64,000 nt of DNA, taken from contig NZ_CP114291.2 of NCBI RefSeq assembly GCF_027111355.2, positions 2,232,001 through 2,296,000 on the forward strand. Direction: 5' to 3'. Under the pieces are notes generated by a model, which worked only from the letters and a program-made list of their open reading frames with translations, ran no database searches and had not been told where the DNA came from. This DNA is from Flavobacterium eburneipallidum (GTDB lineage: Bacteria; Bacteroidota; Bacteroidia; Flavobacteriales; Flavobacteriaceae). Position 1 is the first letter of the stretch. The number at the start of each line of letters is the position of its first letter. This document shows, one piece after another, positions 16,033 through 24,746 of the stretch. The position numbers and the translations under genes were made by a program.

Positions 16033-18309
16033 ATGGAGAAAATATTTGAAGAATTATTACGTGCAAACACAGCTAAAGAAGTTACTGACTTACTTGAAAT
16101 TTTAATTGATAACTATAGTGTTCAATGGAATCCTGTTGGAGGATATAAAGACAATATTGCAACTATTAATATAGGTACTGACCCAGCAGCCGGTTTAGCA
16201 GAAAGAATGACAAATGCTATTGATGCAGTTATGGAACTTGAATGGCAAAATCAAGGTCAGCCAAATAATTTCAATAGTCCTCGAATAGCCGCTGAGCATT
16301 GGTTCAATTTGAAAGAAGGAAAACTACGTAATATTGACAATGCTCTAGATAAAAAAATCCAAGAATTAGCAAAGAAAATTAAAGTTACACTTAGAGATTC
16401 TGAGCGAGAAAATTATCCAACTGTAGAAATTAGAGATGAAGGAATAGGTATAAAAGGAGATGACTTTTCTAAGACTGTTTTAAGCTTACATGGTCAAAAT
16501 AAAATATCAAAATTATTTTTAATGGGTGCATATGGGCAAGGAGGATCTACTGCATTATCATATAATAATTATACTATAATAATATCAAAGCCTGCACTAG
16601 GGGAAAAAAAGTTTACAGAAGAAGTTAGTTGGACAATTGTCAGAATAAATCCAGGGAATATCGATTCTGATAAACTAGAATGGTTTGAATATTGCGTCGA
16701 TAAAAGAAATGGTCAACCTTTCAATTTAAAAATTAGTGATAAAATTTTTAAACATGGCACCCTTATTCGTCACATTGGAATGGATCTAGGAAAGTATACA
16801 GCAAAGATTACTGGCCCAACATCTTCACTATGGTATTTAACACATCATTATCTTTTTGATCCAATAATTCCAATTACAATAAGCGGAGAGAGAAAGAAAG
16901 ACTTAAATCAAGGTAAAATTGAAAACAGAAGTGTTTTTGGTAACAATAGACGATTAACCCGTGGAGGTGGTGATGAAAAAAATCTTACTCAATATCAAAA
17001 TGAAGTTAATTTAACTTTCAAAGATGGAAAAGTTACTATCTATTATTGGGTACTAACCTTGGAAGGTTCAGATAAGCCGATGGATAGAATCAAGAATTAC
17101 TGTCTTTCATCCCAGCCAATAATTATTACATTTAACGGTCAAAAACAAGGAACTTTAAACAGCTCAATAATAAAGTCGGACTTAAAACTACCATTTATTG
17201 AGAAGTATTTGGTTGTACAAATTGAATGTGATGGATTGGATAATGAATCAAAACGTCATTTATTTAGTAGTACTAGAGAATCCTTGAGAGATACTTCAAT
17301 TTTAGAAGAATTGAAAAAGTTAACAATTGATACACTTAAAGAAGATGATTACCTAAAAGTTCTTGATAAAGAGAGAAAAGACAGGTATTTAAAGAAAGAT
17401 GTAACAGAATCATTAGATAAATTAAGAAAAAAATTAGCAAATAGAATTAATGTTTACTTTAAATCTTCTGGGGGGGGCATTGAAGTAAAATCTTCTGAAA
17501 CTAAAGATTCAGTTAAAAATAAAAAACAGCAACCAATTATTTTTAATGATCCACCAACTTTTTTAGAAATAACAACTGAAAAAGATAAGGAAGTCTATAT
17601 TGGTAAAACATTTAGTATTAAATTTAAAACAGATGCACATCCCAGTTATTTTACAAACCCAGACGCCTTTCTTGCTGTTATAGAACCTCATTCTTTTGGA
17701 AGTTTTACAGGATCAGCAAGAGTAATAGACGGGTATGGAATAGCATATTTTAAAGCGCGGGATACAACAGAAACCCAAACGAAAGGTTCTATCACTTTAG
17801 AACTAAGACCTCCTAGGCAAAAATCTTTAAGTGATAATGTCGATGTAGTAGCTGTAGATTTGCAATCTGATGCAGATTCTAAAAAATCTGGTGATAAAAA
17901 TGTTCCTAACATACAAATTCATAATATTAATGAAGATGATTCTTATTACAAAGACTCTGAATGGACTCATGATACAGTTGCTGATGTAGATATCAGCAGT
18001 GATGCAGTTGATATTTTTATTAATGACTCAAATAGGCATTTAACAAAATTAATTACTAGAGCACAGCAATATAATACTGAAGCAGTTGAATCGATAAAAA
18101 ATAGATATAGAGAGCATATAGGATTTTGTGCTTTTATGATTAGTCAGAATAAAATTGAAAGTCGTCTTAATAATGAATCGGGGCACGAATTGTCACAGGA
18201 AAATATAGATTTAATAAAAAAAGCAGATTTAGCTAACGCCTGTGAAACAGTTGTAGATTTAATAAATGACTTTTTCCAAGTTATAATAACAGAAAGTATT
18301 GAGAATTAA
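16033..18309 (+). CDS. GHKL (HSP90/MutL-like) ATPase, first gene of a modification/nuclease operon
   Basis: A 758-residue protein. The N-terminal part is a GHKL ATPase: N-box ERMTNAIDAV (Glu57, Asn61, Asp64), G1 box IRDEGIGIKG (Asp135), lid/G2 box GAYGQGGSTALSY (Gly165 on). A transducer-like domain follows (about 200-400). Residues about 510-615 are beta-rich (VYIGKTFSIKFKT and on), maybe an Ig-like sandwich, and the C-terminus is helical. Its TAA overlaps the next gene's ATG by one base, so it is coupled to the methyltransferase. Iyer and co-workers described MutL-like ATPases in restriction-modification loci; that is the best parallel. Exact role unknown. Confidence 0.8.
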   Translation: MEKIFEELLRANTAKEVTDLLEILIDNYSVQWNPVGGYKDNIATINIGTDPAAGLAERMTNAIDAVMELEWQNQGQPNNFNSPRIAAEHWFNLKEGKLRNIDNALDKKIQELAKKIKVTLRDSERENYPTVEIRDEGIGIKGDDFSKTVLSLHGQNKISKLFLMGAYGQGGSTALSYNNYTIIISKPALGEKKFTEEVSWTIVRINPGNIDSDKLEWFEYCVDKRNGQPFNLKISDKIFKHGTLIRHIGMDLGKYTAKITGPTSSLWYLTHHYLFDPIIPITISGERKKDLNQGKIENRSVFGNNRRLTRGGGDEKNLTQYQNEVNLTFKDGKVTIYYWVLTLEGSDKPMDRIKNYCLSSQPIIITFNGQKQGTLNSSIIKSDLKLPFIEKYLVVQIECDGLDNESKRHLFSSTRESLRDTSILEELKKLTIDTLKEDDYLKVLDKERKDRYLKKDVTESLDKLRKKLANRINVYFKSSGGGIEVKSSETKDSVKNKKQQPIIFNDPPTFLEITTEKDKEVYIGKTFSIKFKTDAHPSYFTNPDAFLAVIEPHSFGSFTGSARVIDGYGIAYFKARDTTETQTKGSITLELRPPRQKSLSDNVDVVAVDLQSDADSKKSGDKNVPNIQIHNINEDDSYYKDSEWTHDTVADVDISSDAVDIFINDSNRHLTKLITRAQQYNTEAVESIKNRYREHIGFCAFMISQNKIESRLNNESGHELSQENIDLIKKADLANACETVVDLINDFFQVIITESIEN

Positions 18310-19562
18310 TGATTTCAGATAATATCCCTACTCCATGGTCTAAGCTCAATGCAAGAGATTTTGACTCATGGCATTCAATGTGTTCCTATTTAGGAGCATT
18401 TCCACCCCCGCTCGCAAATTATTTTATACAGTATTTTTCTAATGAAGGAGATCTCGTTTATGACCCATTTTCTGGTCGAGGAACAACTATCTTAGAATCA
18501 AGGATTTTAAATAGGAATTCTTTAGGAACAGATTTAAATCCAATAGCTTTAGCATTAAGTGAAGCTAAAAACTGCAATCTGACCAAAGAAGATATTTATT
18601 CAAGAATTGATGAACTCGAAGAAAAATATGATTATGCACTATATCAGCCCGAAGCGATAGCTCAATCAGATGAAATTCACCTCATTTTTCATCCTAAATC
18701 GTTAGCTCAATTATGTTATTTAAGAAGAAAATTGCTTAAATCAGGAAAACAGATTGATAAATATTTAATTGGTATTACTCTTGGTATACTTCATGGAGGA
18801 GAAAGAAAGGACACAACCTCTGCCTATGCTTCTATTGATATGCCAAACACTTTTAGCATGTCTCCTGAATATGTTCGCAGATATGTTCAGACTAAGCAAT
18901 TGAATAGAATTGAAAGAAATATTTTTAACCTGCTGAAGGAAAAAACAGATAGAATTTATAAAAAGCATACAACTTTAGGCGGAAAAGGTTTAATTTTAAA
19001 AGCAAATGTAAAATCATTATCCGAATATCAAGAATTACAGCAATATAAAAATTCTGCAAGTTTGATACTAACATCTCCGCCATATCTTGGTATTGTAAAT
19101 TATGCCAAACAAAATTGGATCCGTTCATGGTTTATGGATCAAGATCCGATAGCGGTTTCGAAAGAATTAGATGATGACTTAAATTTAGATGAGTGGATTG
19201 AATTCTCTAAGTTAGCAATAATCGAATTAAAACAATTTTTAAAGGAAGATGGAGTGGCTGTTTTTGTTATCGGCGATGTTGCAAAATCAAAAAATAGTGT
19301 CATACCTCTTGCTAGAGAATTCTGTCTAATGATTAATGAAAATAAATACTTTAAAAATGTTTGGTGTATAAATGATGTCATAACTAGTTCTGATAAAACT
19401 ACCAGAATTTGGGGAGATAAAAAAGGGATTGCTACAACAACAGATAGAATAGTTATTTTGTCAAACATAAATCCTTTCGAAAAGTTTAAGAGCAAAAATC
19501 AAATTGAAAAATTAAATTTAGAATCTGTTGAAGAGATTACTAAGTACTTTATAGGTAATTAA
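18309..19562 (+). CDS. Site-specific DNA methyltransferase (N4-cytosine or N6-adenine type)
   Basis: A 417-residue SAM-dependent DNA methylase. The SAM motif YDPFSGRGTTILES lies near residues 51-64, followed by GTDLNPIALAL, which binds the cofactor ribose. The catalytic motif is LTSPPYLGIVNYAKQNW near 254-270; the SPPY form is more usual in cytosine-N4 enzymes. Motif I comes first and about 200 residues lie between the motifs, room for target recognition (alpha-like order). The start overlaps the stop of the GHKL gene by one base. It likely marks host DNA for protection. Confidence 0.88.
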   Translation: MISDNIPTPWSKLNARDFDSWHSMCSYLGAFPPPLANYFIQYFSNEGDLVYDPFSGRGTTILESRILNRNSLGTDLNPIALALSEAKNCNLTKEDIYSRIDELEEKYDYALYQPEAIAQSDEIHLIFHPKSLAQLCYLRRKLLKSGKQIDKYLIGITLGILHGGERKDTTSAYASIDMPNTFSMSPEYVRRYVQTKQLNRIERNIFNLLKEKTDRIYKKHTTLGGKGLILKANVKSLSEYQELQQYKNSASLILTSPPYLGIVNYAKQNWIRSWFMDQDPIAVSKELDDDLNLDEWIEFSKLAIIELKQFLKEDGVAVFVIGDVAKSKNSVIPLAREFCLMINENKYFKNVWCINDVITSSDKTTRIWGDKKGIATTTDRIVILSNINPFEKFKSKNQIEKLNLESVEEITKYFIGN

Positions 19563-19595
19563 TAATTTAAGTTTAAACGATAAACGTAAAAATTT

Positions 19596-20414
19596 ATGAT
19601 TGGGAAGTCAAAAGTATTGCGAATTGATGATGATTCAAAGCCTGATTGGTATGATGAAATAGACCCTGTATCATTTTACGAAAAACATTTTGAAACAACT
19701 TTTCTTGAAAAAATAAGTGTTGTTTATCCTGATTTTATTGGAGTAAGTTTTGCCTTAAAGATTGAAACCGTTTTAGGAGAAAGTTCAAAGCCCGATTTAG
19801 CAATTATTAGAAAGGATTACAAAGAATGGTATATCATTGAAGCTGAAATGGGAAGACATTCTTGGGAAGACCATGTTGAAAAACAAGTTAAGGTTTTTAC
19901 AAATGGAGTATATGAAAAAAATAAAATAGCAAATTATATTTTTAAACAAGATTCAACTAATATTCTTGAACTAAAACATTTAGAAAACATGGTCAGTTTA
20001 ATCCATCCAAAAGTGATGGTAGTGGTAAATGAACATAAACCACATTGGCAGAAAGAAATAAAAAAACATAAAGCTTTCTTAAGTGTCTTTCAAATTTTCA
20101 AAGGCTTGAATGGATTTGAAATTTTTCGAATAGAAGGAGATACTCCATTTGTATATAGAGACAAGTCGCATTGCGATTTTCTTAAAGGAGGCAGTAATAT
20201 ACTAATGGTTTATACTCCACATTTTATAACAGAACCTGATGATCAAGAAATTCAAGTTACCTTTAGAGGCAAACAAACAAAATGGATAAAAAAAAGCCAA
20301 ACAAATGGAACTGTTGCTTTAATTTTTAAAGGATCCTCAACATTTTTGCAGCTGGAAAAAAAATATATATTGTACATAACTGATAAAAACGAATATTTCT
20401 TAGACCTAAATTAA
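19596..20414 (+). CDS. Putative PD-(D/E)xK-type nuclease of the same operon
   Basis: A 272-residue protein. The core SSKPDLAIIRKDYKEWYIIEAEMG has Pro66-Asp67, then 14 residues, then Glu82-Ala-Glu84, the strand-loop-strand pattern of PD-(D/E)xK nucleases with an ExE variant. HSWEDHVEKQVKVFTNG after it matches the helix that often follows. The C-terminal roughly 70 residues are beta-rich. It starts 33 bp after the methyltransferase and ends 2 bp before the MORC-like gene. It is the best candidate for the cutting subunit; no similarity to a named endonuclease is claimed. Confidence 0.65.
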   Translation: MIGKSKVLRIDDDSKPDWYDEIDPVSFYEKHFETTFLEKISVVYPDFIGVSFALKIETVLGESSKPDLAIIRKDYKEWYIIEAEMGRHSWEDHVEKQVKVFTNGVYEKNKIANYIFKQDSTNILELKHLENMVSLIHPKVMVVVNEHKPHWQKEIKKHKAFLSVFQIFKGLNGFEIFRIEGDTPFVYRDKSHCDFLKGGSNILMVYTPHFITEPDDQEIQVTFRGKQTKWIKKSQTNGTVALIFKGSSTFLQLEKKYILYITDKNEYFLDLN

Positions 20415-20416
20415 TT

Positions 20417-21937
20417 ATGGAAGAATTAAAAATTGAATTTGCATCGGATTTAGTTAGCTCATATAAAAGACTTTCATACAAAATATGGTATGCCTTAGCA
20501 GAATATGTCGATAACTCTACTCAAGCTTACGAAAATAATAAAGCTATTTTAGATTCAGTTTACGAAACGGAGAAAAGTAATCTCATAGTTAATATTAATT
20601 ATTTTAGAGGGCAAAACATTGAGGAAGATTACTTTGAAATTATAGATAATTCAATTGGAATGTCTACAGATGATTTAAAGAGAGCATTTAAGATTGGTTT
20701 ACCTCCCGAAAATAGTACTGGCAGGAGTAAATATGGTCTTGGTATGAAAACTGCATCTTTCTGGCTTGGTGACGAATGGACAATTCATACTAAAAAATTA
20801 AACGAAAATACAAAAAGTAGTTTAACGCTAAATTTAAAGTCCATTGCACAAGGTAGCTTATCATTAAACATTGAAACTGAAGAAGCCGATACAAATGATC
20901 ATTACACTGTGATAAAAATATATGGATTGCACAGACGTTTTAAAGGAATGACAATTAGTAAAATAAAAAGCTTTTTGTCATCAATCTATAGGTTTGATTT
21001 AATCAATGACAGGATGGATCTGATATGGAATGGTGAAAAATTAGAATGGTCTAATTTTGTAGACAACGATTTTATAAAAAATAGTGAGATGGAACCGCTC
21101 AAAAGACCTTTTGATTTTATGGTAAACAATAAACGTGTTCATGGATGGGCCGGCATCTTATCAAATGGAAGTAGAAACAAGGGAGGATTCTCATTAATTA
21201 AACATGAAAGAGTTATACAAAGTCCTCCGAATGGTTATAAACCCGAAAGCATTTTTGGAGAGCAAGAGGGTGGAATAAATGATTTAGTTAATCAAAGGTT
21301 AGTTGGTGAAATTTACTTAGACGATTTTGAAGTTAGCCATACTAAGGACAGCATCCTCTGGGAAGGTACTGAAGAAGAAGATCTTGATGATCAAATATTC
21401 AAAGAAATTGGCGACTTTAAGAAAACGGCAGTACAATTTCGTAAACGAGCTGTCGATGAAAGAGGTCCTTCCGAAGAAGAAGTAAATATTGCGATTGATG
21501 AAATTACTAAGGAATTAAACTCGGGAGAGATTGCAGATACGCTATTCGCATTAGAATTACCTTCCGATGAAATCATTTCAATTTCTAATACGCAATTGGA
21601 AGAAGTAAGCAAGTCGAATATAGAGCCTATAATAGTTACTTTAAACCAACTAACAATTAAGCTATACGTTGATGATACAATGTCTATCAATGACCCATAT
21701 GTTATCAATAATTCTACGAGTGATAGAGATACAGTTATAATTATTGTTAACAAAAATCATCCATTTTGGAATGAATTAGGGGATAGTAGAGGAGTATTAA
21801 ATTATTTACGTCAATGTGTTTATGACGGAGTTTCCGAGTGGAAGGCTTATTTTTTTAATTCTTCTATTAAACCTAATACAATTAAATACATAAAAGATGA
21901 TTTACTTAGGGTGCCTTTTAATATTCAAAGATCATAA
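20417..21937 (+). CDS. MORC-like GHKL ATPase
   Basis: A 506-residue protein with a very clear MORC/MutL-type ATPase: N-box AEYVDNSTQA (Glu29, Asn33), G1 box IIDNSIGMS (Asp77, Gly81), G2 lid GRSKYGLGMKTASFWLG (102-118). A transducer-like S5 domain follows with NKGGFSLIKHERVIQ. QRLVGEIYLDDFEVSHTKDSILW (about residues 294-316) is a signature of MORC and related ATPases. The C-terminus is mixed helix/strand. Second GHKL protein of the operon. Eukaryotic MORC proteins are thought to derive from such bacterial restriction-linked genes. Confidence 0.82.
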   Translation: MEELKIEFASDLVSSYKRLSYKIWYALAEYVDNSTQAYENNKAILDSVYETEKSNLIVNINYFRGQNIEEDYFEIIDNSIGMSTDDLKRAFKIGLPPENSTGRSKYGLGMKTASFWLGDEWTIHTKKLNENTKSSLTLNLKSIAQGSLSLNIETEEADTNDHYTVIKIYGLHRRFKGMTISKIKSFLSSIYRFDLINDRMDLIWNGEKLEWSNFVDNDFIKNSEMEPLKRPFDFMVNNKRVHGWAGILSNGSRNKGGFSLIKHERVIQSPPNGYKPESIFGEQEGGINDLVNQRLVGEIYLDDFEVSHTKDSILWEGTEEEDLDDQIFKEIGDFKKTAVQFRKRAVDERGPSEEEVNIAIDEITKELNSGEIADTLFALELPSDEIISISNTQLEEVSKSNIEPIIVTLNQLTIKLYVDDTMSINDPYVINNSTSDRDTVIIIVNKNHPFWNELGDSRGVLNYLRQCVYDGVSEWKAYFFNSSIKPNTIKYIKDDLLRVPFNIQRS

Positions 21938-21945
21938 AGGTTATT

Positions 21946-22731
21946 TTAACGTAAAGACTCCTTAATATTTATAATTGACTTTTCAATAAGATTCATTTTA
22001 ATTTTTAGTGAATATAAATCTAATAGATATTCTTCAGTTTCAATATTTTCACCATAGCGAAAAGTTGTACTTTCTGGATCAAAATCATTTATTGCCAAAA
22101 TTGTATTTTTAAACCAATCAGGTACCTGCTGGTTAAATTTTGTTGAGATAAGTTTTTTAAAAATATTATAGAGTTTTTTTAATTTATGACTTCTGATTTC
22201 TTTTCCAATGATTACTGACTTAATAAATAACTCAATACTATGTCTGTAACAGAATATGGCTGGACATAAAAACTCTGCCCTTTCGTTGCTTTCAATTGCT
22301 AATTTAATAAGCTCATCAGCAGATCGTTTGTATGATTTTGCAAGCAAAATTTTATCAGAATAATCAGCCAATGAATTAATCAATATACTTTCACCTATTA
22401 TTCCTATATTAAAATCATTAGGTTCAAGAAATATGGGTGTTATTCCATTTATAAATTCATTAATATTATCTTCATAATGCCCATTAGAATTTAGTCCATA
22501 CATTATGTTTTCAAAATCAGGTTCATCTTCCCAATACAAACTAACATAAGATAAGACTCGAATATCTGAAAGATCAAACCTTTTTTCTAATGTTCCTTTG
22601 ACTTTAGCTTCAACACTGAAAAAATCTGAAAGATGGTAAATGGAATCGAGAATAAATTTTTTGTCTGATTTTAGTATGCGCTTAGCTTCAGCAAACTTGA
22701 AAATAAGTGAATAATTAATTTCTGATTCCAT
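21946..22731 (-). CDS. HEPN-like domain protein
   Basis: A 261-residue protein convergent with the MORC-like gene, with an 8-bp gap. The second half carries a HEPN-like helical bundle: CYRHSIELFIKSVI (Arg163, His164, Glu167), IRSHKLKKLYN (Arg180, His182) and DFDPESTTFRYGEN near 217-229, a pattern seen in many HEPN proteins. A canonical Rx4-6H ribonuclease motif is not evident. It starts 10 bp after the upstream winged-helix gene on the same strand. It may be an accessory effector or regulator of the island; function unknown. Confidence 0.55.
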   Translation of the reverse strand: MESEINYSLIFKFAEAKRILKSDKKFILDSIYHLSDFFSVEAKVKGTLEKRFDLSDIRVLSYVSLYWEDEPDFENIMYGLNSNGHYEDNINEFINGITPIFLEPNDFNIGIIGESILINSLADYSDKILLAKSYKRSADELIKLAIESNERAEFLCPAIFCYRHSIELFIKSVIIGKEIRSHKLKKLYNIFKKLISTKFNQQVPDWFKNTILAINDFDPESTTFRYGENIETEEYLLDLYSLKIKMNLIEKSIINIKESLR

Positions 22732-22741
22732 AAAGAAATAT

Positions 22742-23635
22742 TTATTTTAAAAGTTGAAAATTACTGTTTACTAAATATTCATAGACAGATGAAGCCGTTT
22801 CTGTACTTATGACCTTACTTAAAGCTAAGTCTATAAGTTTCCCCTTTAGTAATTGTGCCCAACTTTTTTTTGGAAGATTATATTGTAATTCCCTCAATTC
22901 ATCAATTTCGTTAAAAATTATTTCTTGTCCGTGGCCTAATTTTGTAAGATGATCAATAATATTATCAAGCTTTTTATCTAACTCACTTTTTGTCTTGTTG
23001 TTTTTATTACGTTTTTCTTTTCTTTCAATATAAGACGCACCTTTAACAGAAATTTTCACTTTATCAGATTCCCCATATCTACTTTTTAATATAACATAAC
23101 CTCTTCGATGTAGATCTTCGGCAATTTCTCTAGATTCTTTATCACGGTATTTGATATTGTTAAACTCAAGAATCTGGTCTATGGAATACATTTCGTCTCC
23201 AAATAAAATATTTAATTTAGATAATATAAAATCATTTTTATCAGATATTGTTTCTATCTTGGCTAAACTATTACTATCAAATAAAGTTTCAGTAATAGAC
23301 AAATAACCTATCACCAATTTTAAACTTTTTCTAAATCTATCAAGTCTTTCAATCTCTTTTCTAATTTCTGGCACTTTGTCAAAACCATATGAGGAATATT
23401 TATTGTCAAAAAACGAATTATATTCCTTATCTAATAGGTCTACAATAATATCTGTACAAGGAACGATATGCTGAGTAATATGAGTTTCTGATTGTTGAAT
23501 TAAGGTATCAGATTTCTTAACAAATTCAATTAAAATTGAGTTTTCAGAATCCAATAATACCTCAATATCTTTAATATATTTTTCTAGTATTTCAAAAAAA
23601 TAAACGTGAGAAATATTTTTTAACTTGTAATTCAT
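22742..23635 (-). CDS. Hypothetical protein with central winged-helix segment
   Basis: A 297-residue protein. The N-terminal roughly 120 residues are helical and charged. Residues about 150-205 (YSIDQILEFNNIKYRDKES to KVKISVKGASYIER) read as a winged helix: helix, helix, RRGYVILKSRY, then a strand pair. A basic linker KRNKNNKTKSELDKK and a helical C-terminus (LGHGQEIIFNEIDELREL) follow. First of a two-gene minus-strand operon with the HEPN-like gene. I do not recognise a family. Confidence 0.55.
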   Translation of the reverse strand: MNYKLKNISHVYFFEILEKYIKDIEVLLDSENSILIEFVKKSDTLIQQSETHITQHIVPCTDIIVDLLDKEYNSFFDNKYSSYGFDKVPEIRKEIERLDRFRKSLKLVIGYLSITETLFDSNSLAKIETISDKNDFILSKLNILFGDEMYSIDQILEFNNIKYRDKESREIAEDLHRRGYVILKSRYGESDKVKISVKGASYIERKEKRNKNNKTKSELDKKLDNIIDHLTKLGHGQEIIFNEIDELRELQYNLPKKSWAQLLKGKLIDLALSKVISTETASSVYEYLVNSNFQLLK

Positions 23636-24115
23636 TTTATATAAAATTTTGAAGTATAATTACAGTAATTATTAGCTGCTCGTTAAATACATTAATTAAA
23701 TTTCTAAAAAAATAAGAGAATAAAATAGAATCCAAAAAAATATCGTTTTAATATTGTTCGATTATATCACTTATATTTAAAAACAAATGCATCTATTTGA
23801 CAAGTATTAATTCGGGATTGTCAAGTGATCTTAAAATGCATAAAAAACCTCCCCAAGACCTAACCTATTTACCATCCTTCTCCAACTATCATTATGTTTA
23901 TATTCTTTCCTCCATTCATAAAACTTTCCCCTCAAGTAAAGTCCCACAAACCATAATACTACAAAACCTACTATCTCATAACATTCCATCTTTCAAAAAT
24001 AGAATTTTAATCAAGAAATATAACCATATGAATTCAGTTTCACACGATTTGACAAATATTAATTCAAAATAGAGAAGTAACTGAAAAGCATAAAAAAAGA
24101 TGCCTAAGCATCTTT
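23636..24115. other. 480-bp gap with a G-poor block between direct repeats
   Basis: Holds the upstream region of the winged-helix gene, two 19-bp near-identical direct repeats (23795-23813 and 24047-24065) and between them a stretch (about 23836-24000) with almost no G on the plus strand. An open frame there (23797-24072) has no ATG start or coding look. See the repeat entry. Confidence 0.5.
23795..24065. repeat. Pair of 19-bp direct repeats flanking a G-poor block
   Basis: ATTTGACAAGTATTAATTC (23795-23813) and ATTTGACAAATATTAATTC (24047-24065) differ at one base and are 252 bp apart. After each comes a looser match ending in GCATAAAAAA. The first copy also forms an inverted repeat TTGACAA...TTGTCAA with the sequence just after it. 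Confidence 0.6.
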
Positions 24116-24117
24116 TT
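24092..24117 (-). terminator. Terminator of the XRE regulator gene
   Basis: Hairpin AAAAAGATGC / GCATCTTTTT with loop CTAA directly at the stop codon of the minus-strand XRE gene, T-runs on both strands. Confidence 0.7.
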
Positions 24118-24361
24118 ACTCTTTATTCAAATCAATTGGATATTCAAGTAATTTTTTAGGATCAATTCCTAATCCTTTTGCTAATTCTAAAAAAGTAGTA
24201 AAAGCTAAATTTCTATTACCATTCTCAATTTCACTAATATTACTTTTTGTCAAATTACTATTAGTAGCAACAAAATCTTGACTTAAGCCCAGTTCCTTTC
24301 TGATACTTCTTAAGTGTGATCCAAATTGAATCAGTCTTTTGTCTTTTCCCTTACTCATCAT
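24116..24361 (-). CDS. XRE-family helix-turn-helix regulator
   Basis: An 81-residue single-domain repressor of the Cro/cI type. The five-helix HTH covers residues about 11-72: FGSHLRSIRKELGLSQDFVA, NLTKSNISEIENGNRNLAF as turn and recognition helix, then FLELAKGLGIDPKKLL. Two start codons stand in tandem (MM). A perfect 18-bp palindrome 31 bp upstream (24392-24409) is a likely operator, between this gene and a TATATTTG box pointing towards the folded RNA. Confidence 0.88.
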   Translation of the reverse strand: MMSKGKDKRLIQFGSHLRSIRKELGLSQDFVATNSNLTKSNISEIENGNRNLAFTTFLELAKGLGIDPKKLLEYPIDLNKE

Positions 24362-24391
24362 ACAAAATGACTAAAAATAATTTTTAAAAAA

Positions 24392-24434
24392 GTTATAAGA
24401 ACTTATAACAAAATCATTTTTTTTGTTATATTTG
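24392..24434. promoter_or_regulatory. Palindromic operator and divergent promoter region
   Basis: GTTATAAGAACTTATAAC at 24392-24409 is a perfect palindrome. It overlaps a second inverted repeat, TATAACAAAA (24404-24413) / TTTTGTTATA (24421-24430), whose right arm runs into TATATTTG (24427-24434), a good -7 box for plus-strand transcription. Control by the adjacent XRE protein is inferred from position. Confidence 0.55.
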
Positions 24435-24488
24435 TCTTGTTCAATAATCAATTACATAATTGATTACTTGATAAATTTTAATATTTTT

Positions 24489-24521
24489 GCGACTCTTCAA
24501 ATTCAATATTGAAGCATTCGC
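24489..24521 (+). other. Small hairpin ahead of the folded RNA
   Basis: CTTCAA / TTGAAG with outer GCGA / TCGC closes a stem-loop just before the large structure at 24531. It may be part of the same transcript. Confidence 0.4.
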
Positions 24522-24530
24522 TTAGAATCT

Positions 24531-24642
24531 CGTTTTCAAAAACTGGTAATTTTTAAAATGCACGAGACGATAAGAAAGATGCTCACGTCCTATGGCGTGG
24601 GCTCACTTATTCGTGCAGCGGTATACCAGTACCTTGAAAACG
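24531..24642 (+). ncRNA. Strongly structured RNA element, unidentified
   Basis: A nested set of perfect stems. P1 is CGTTTTCAA (24531-24539) with TTGAAAACG (24634-24642). P2 is ACTGGTA (24542-24548) with TACCAGT (24624-24630). P3 is GCACGA (24560-24565) with TCGTGC (24611-24616) continued by ATAAG (24570-24574) with CTTAT (24606-24610). P4 is GCTCACG (24581-24587) with CGTGGGC (24596-24602), one G-U pair, loop TCCTATGG. In all 34 pairs in 112 nt. It follows a TATATTTG box by about 100 bp and precedes the SusC gene by 415 bp. The strand is not proven, since most pairs work on both; the promoter and the G-U pair favour plus. It may be a leader element or a small RNA. I cannot name an Rfam family. 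Confidence 0.7.
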
Positions 24643-24746
24643 TTTAAGATGAGTCCATGCCTTTTTTTTCCCTTTGGTTCTCAATACGATTCTTGGCACT
24701 ACTTCTCTTTTAAGTCTCGCAAACCACTTATTTTTTGAATTAGTTG

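Noticed and set aside
23797..24072. A 91-codon open frame in the G-poor block
   Set aside because: No ATG start, arises from the low-G composition, and lies between two direct repeats.
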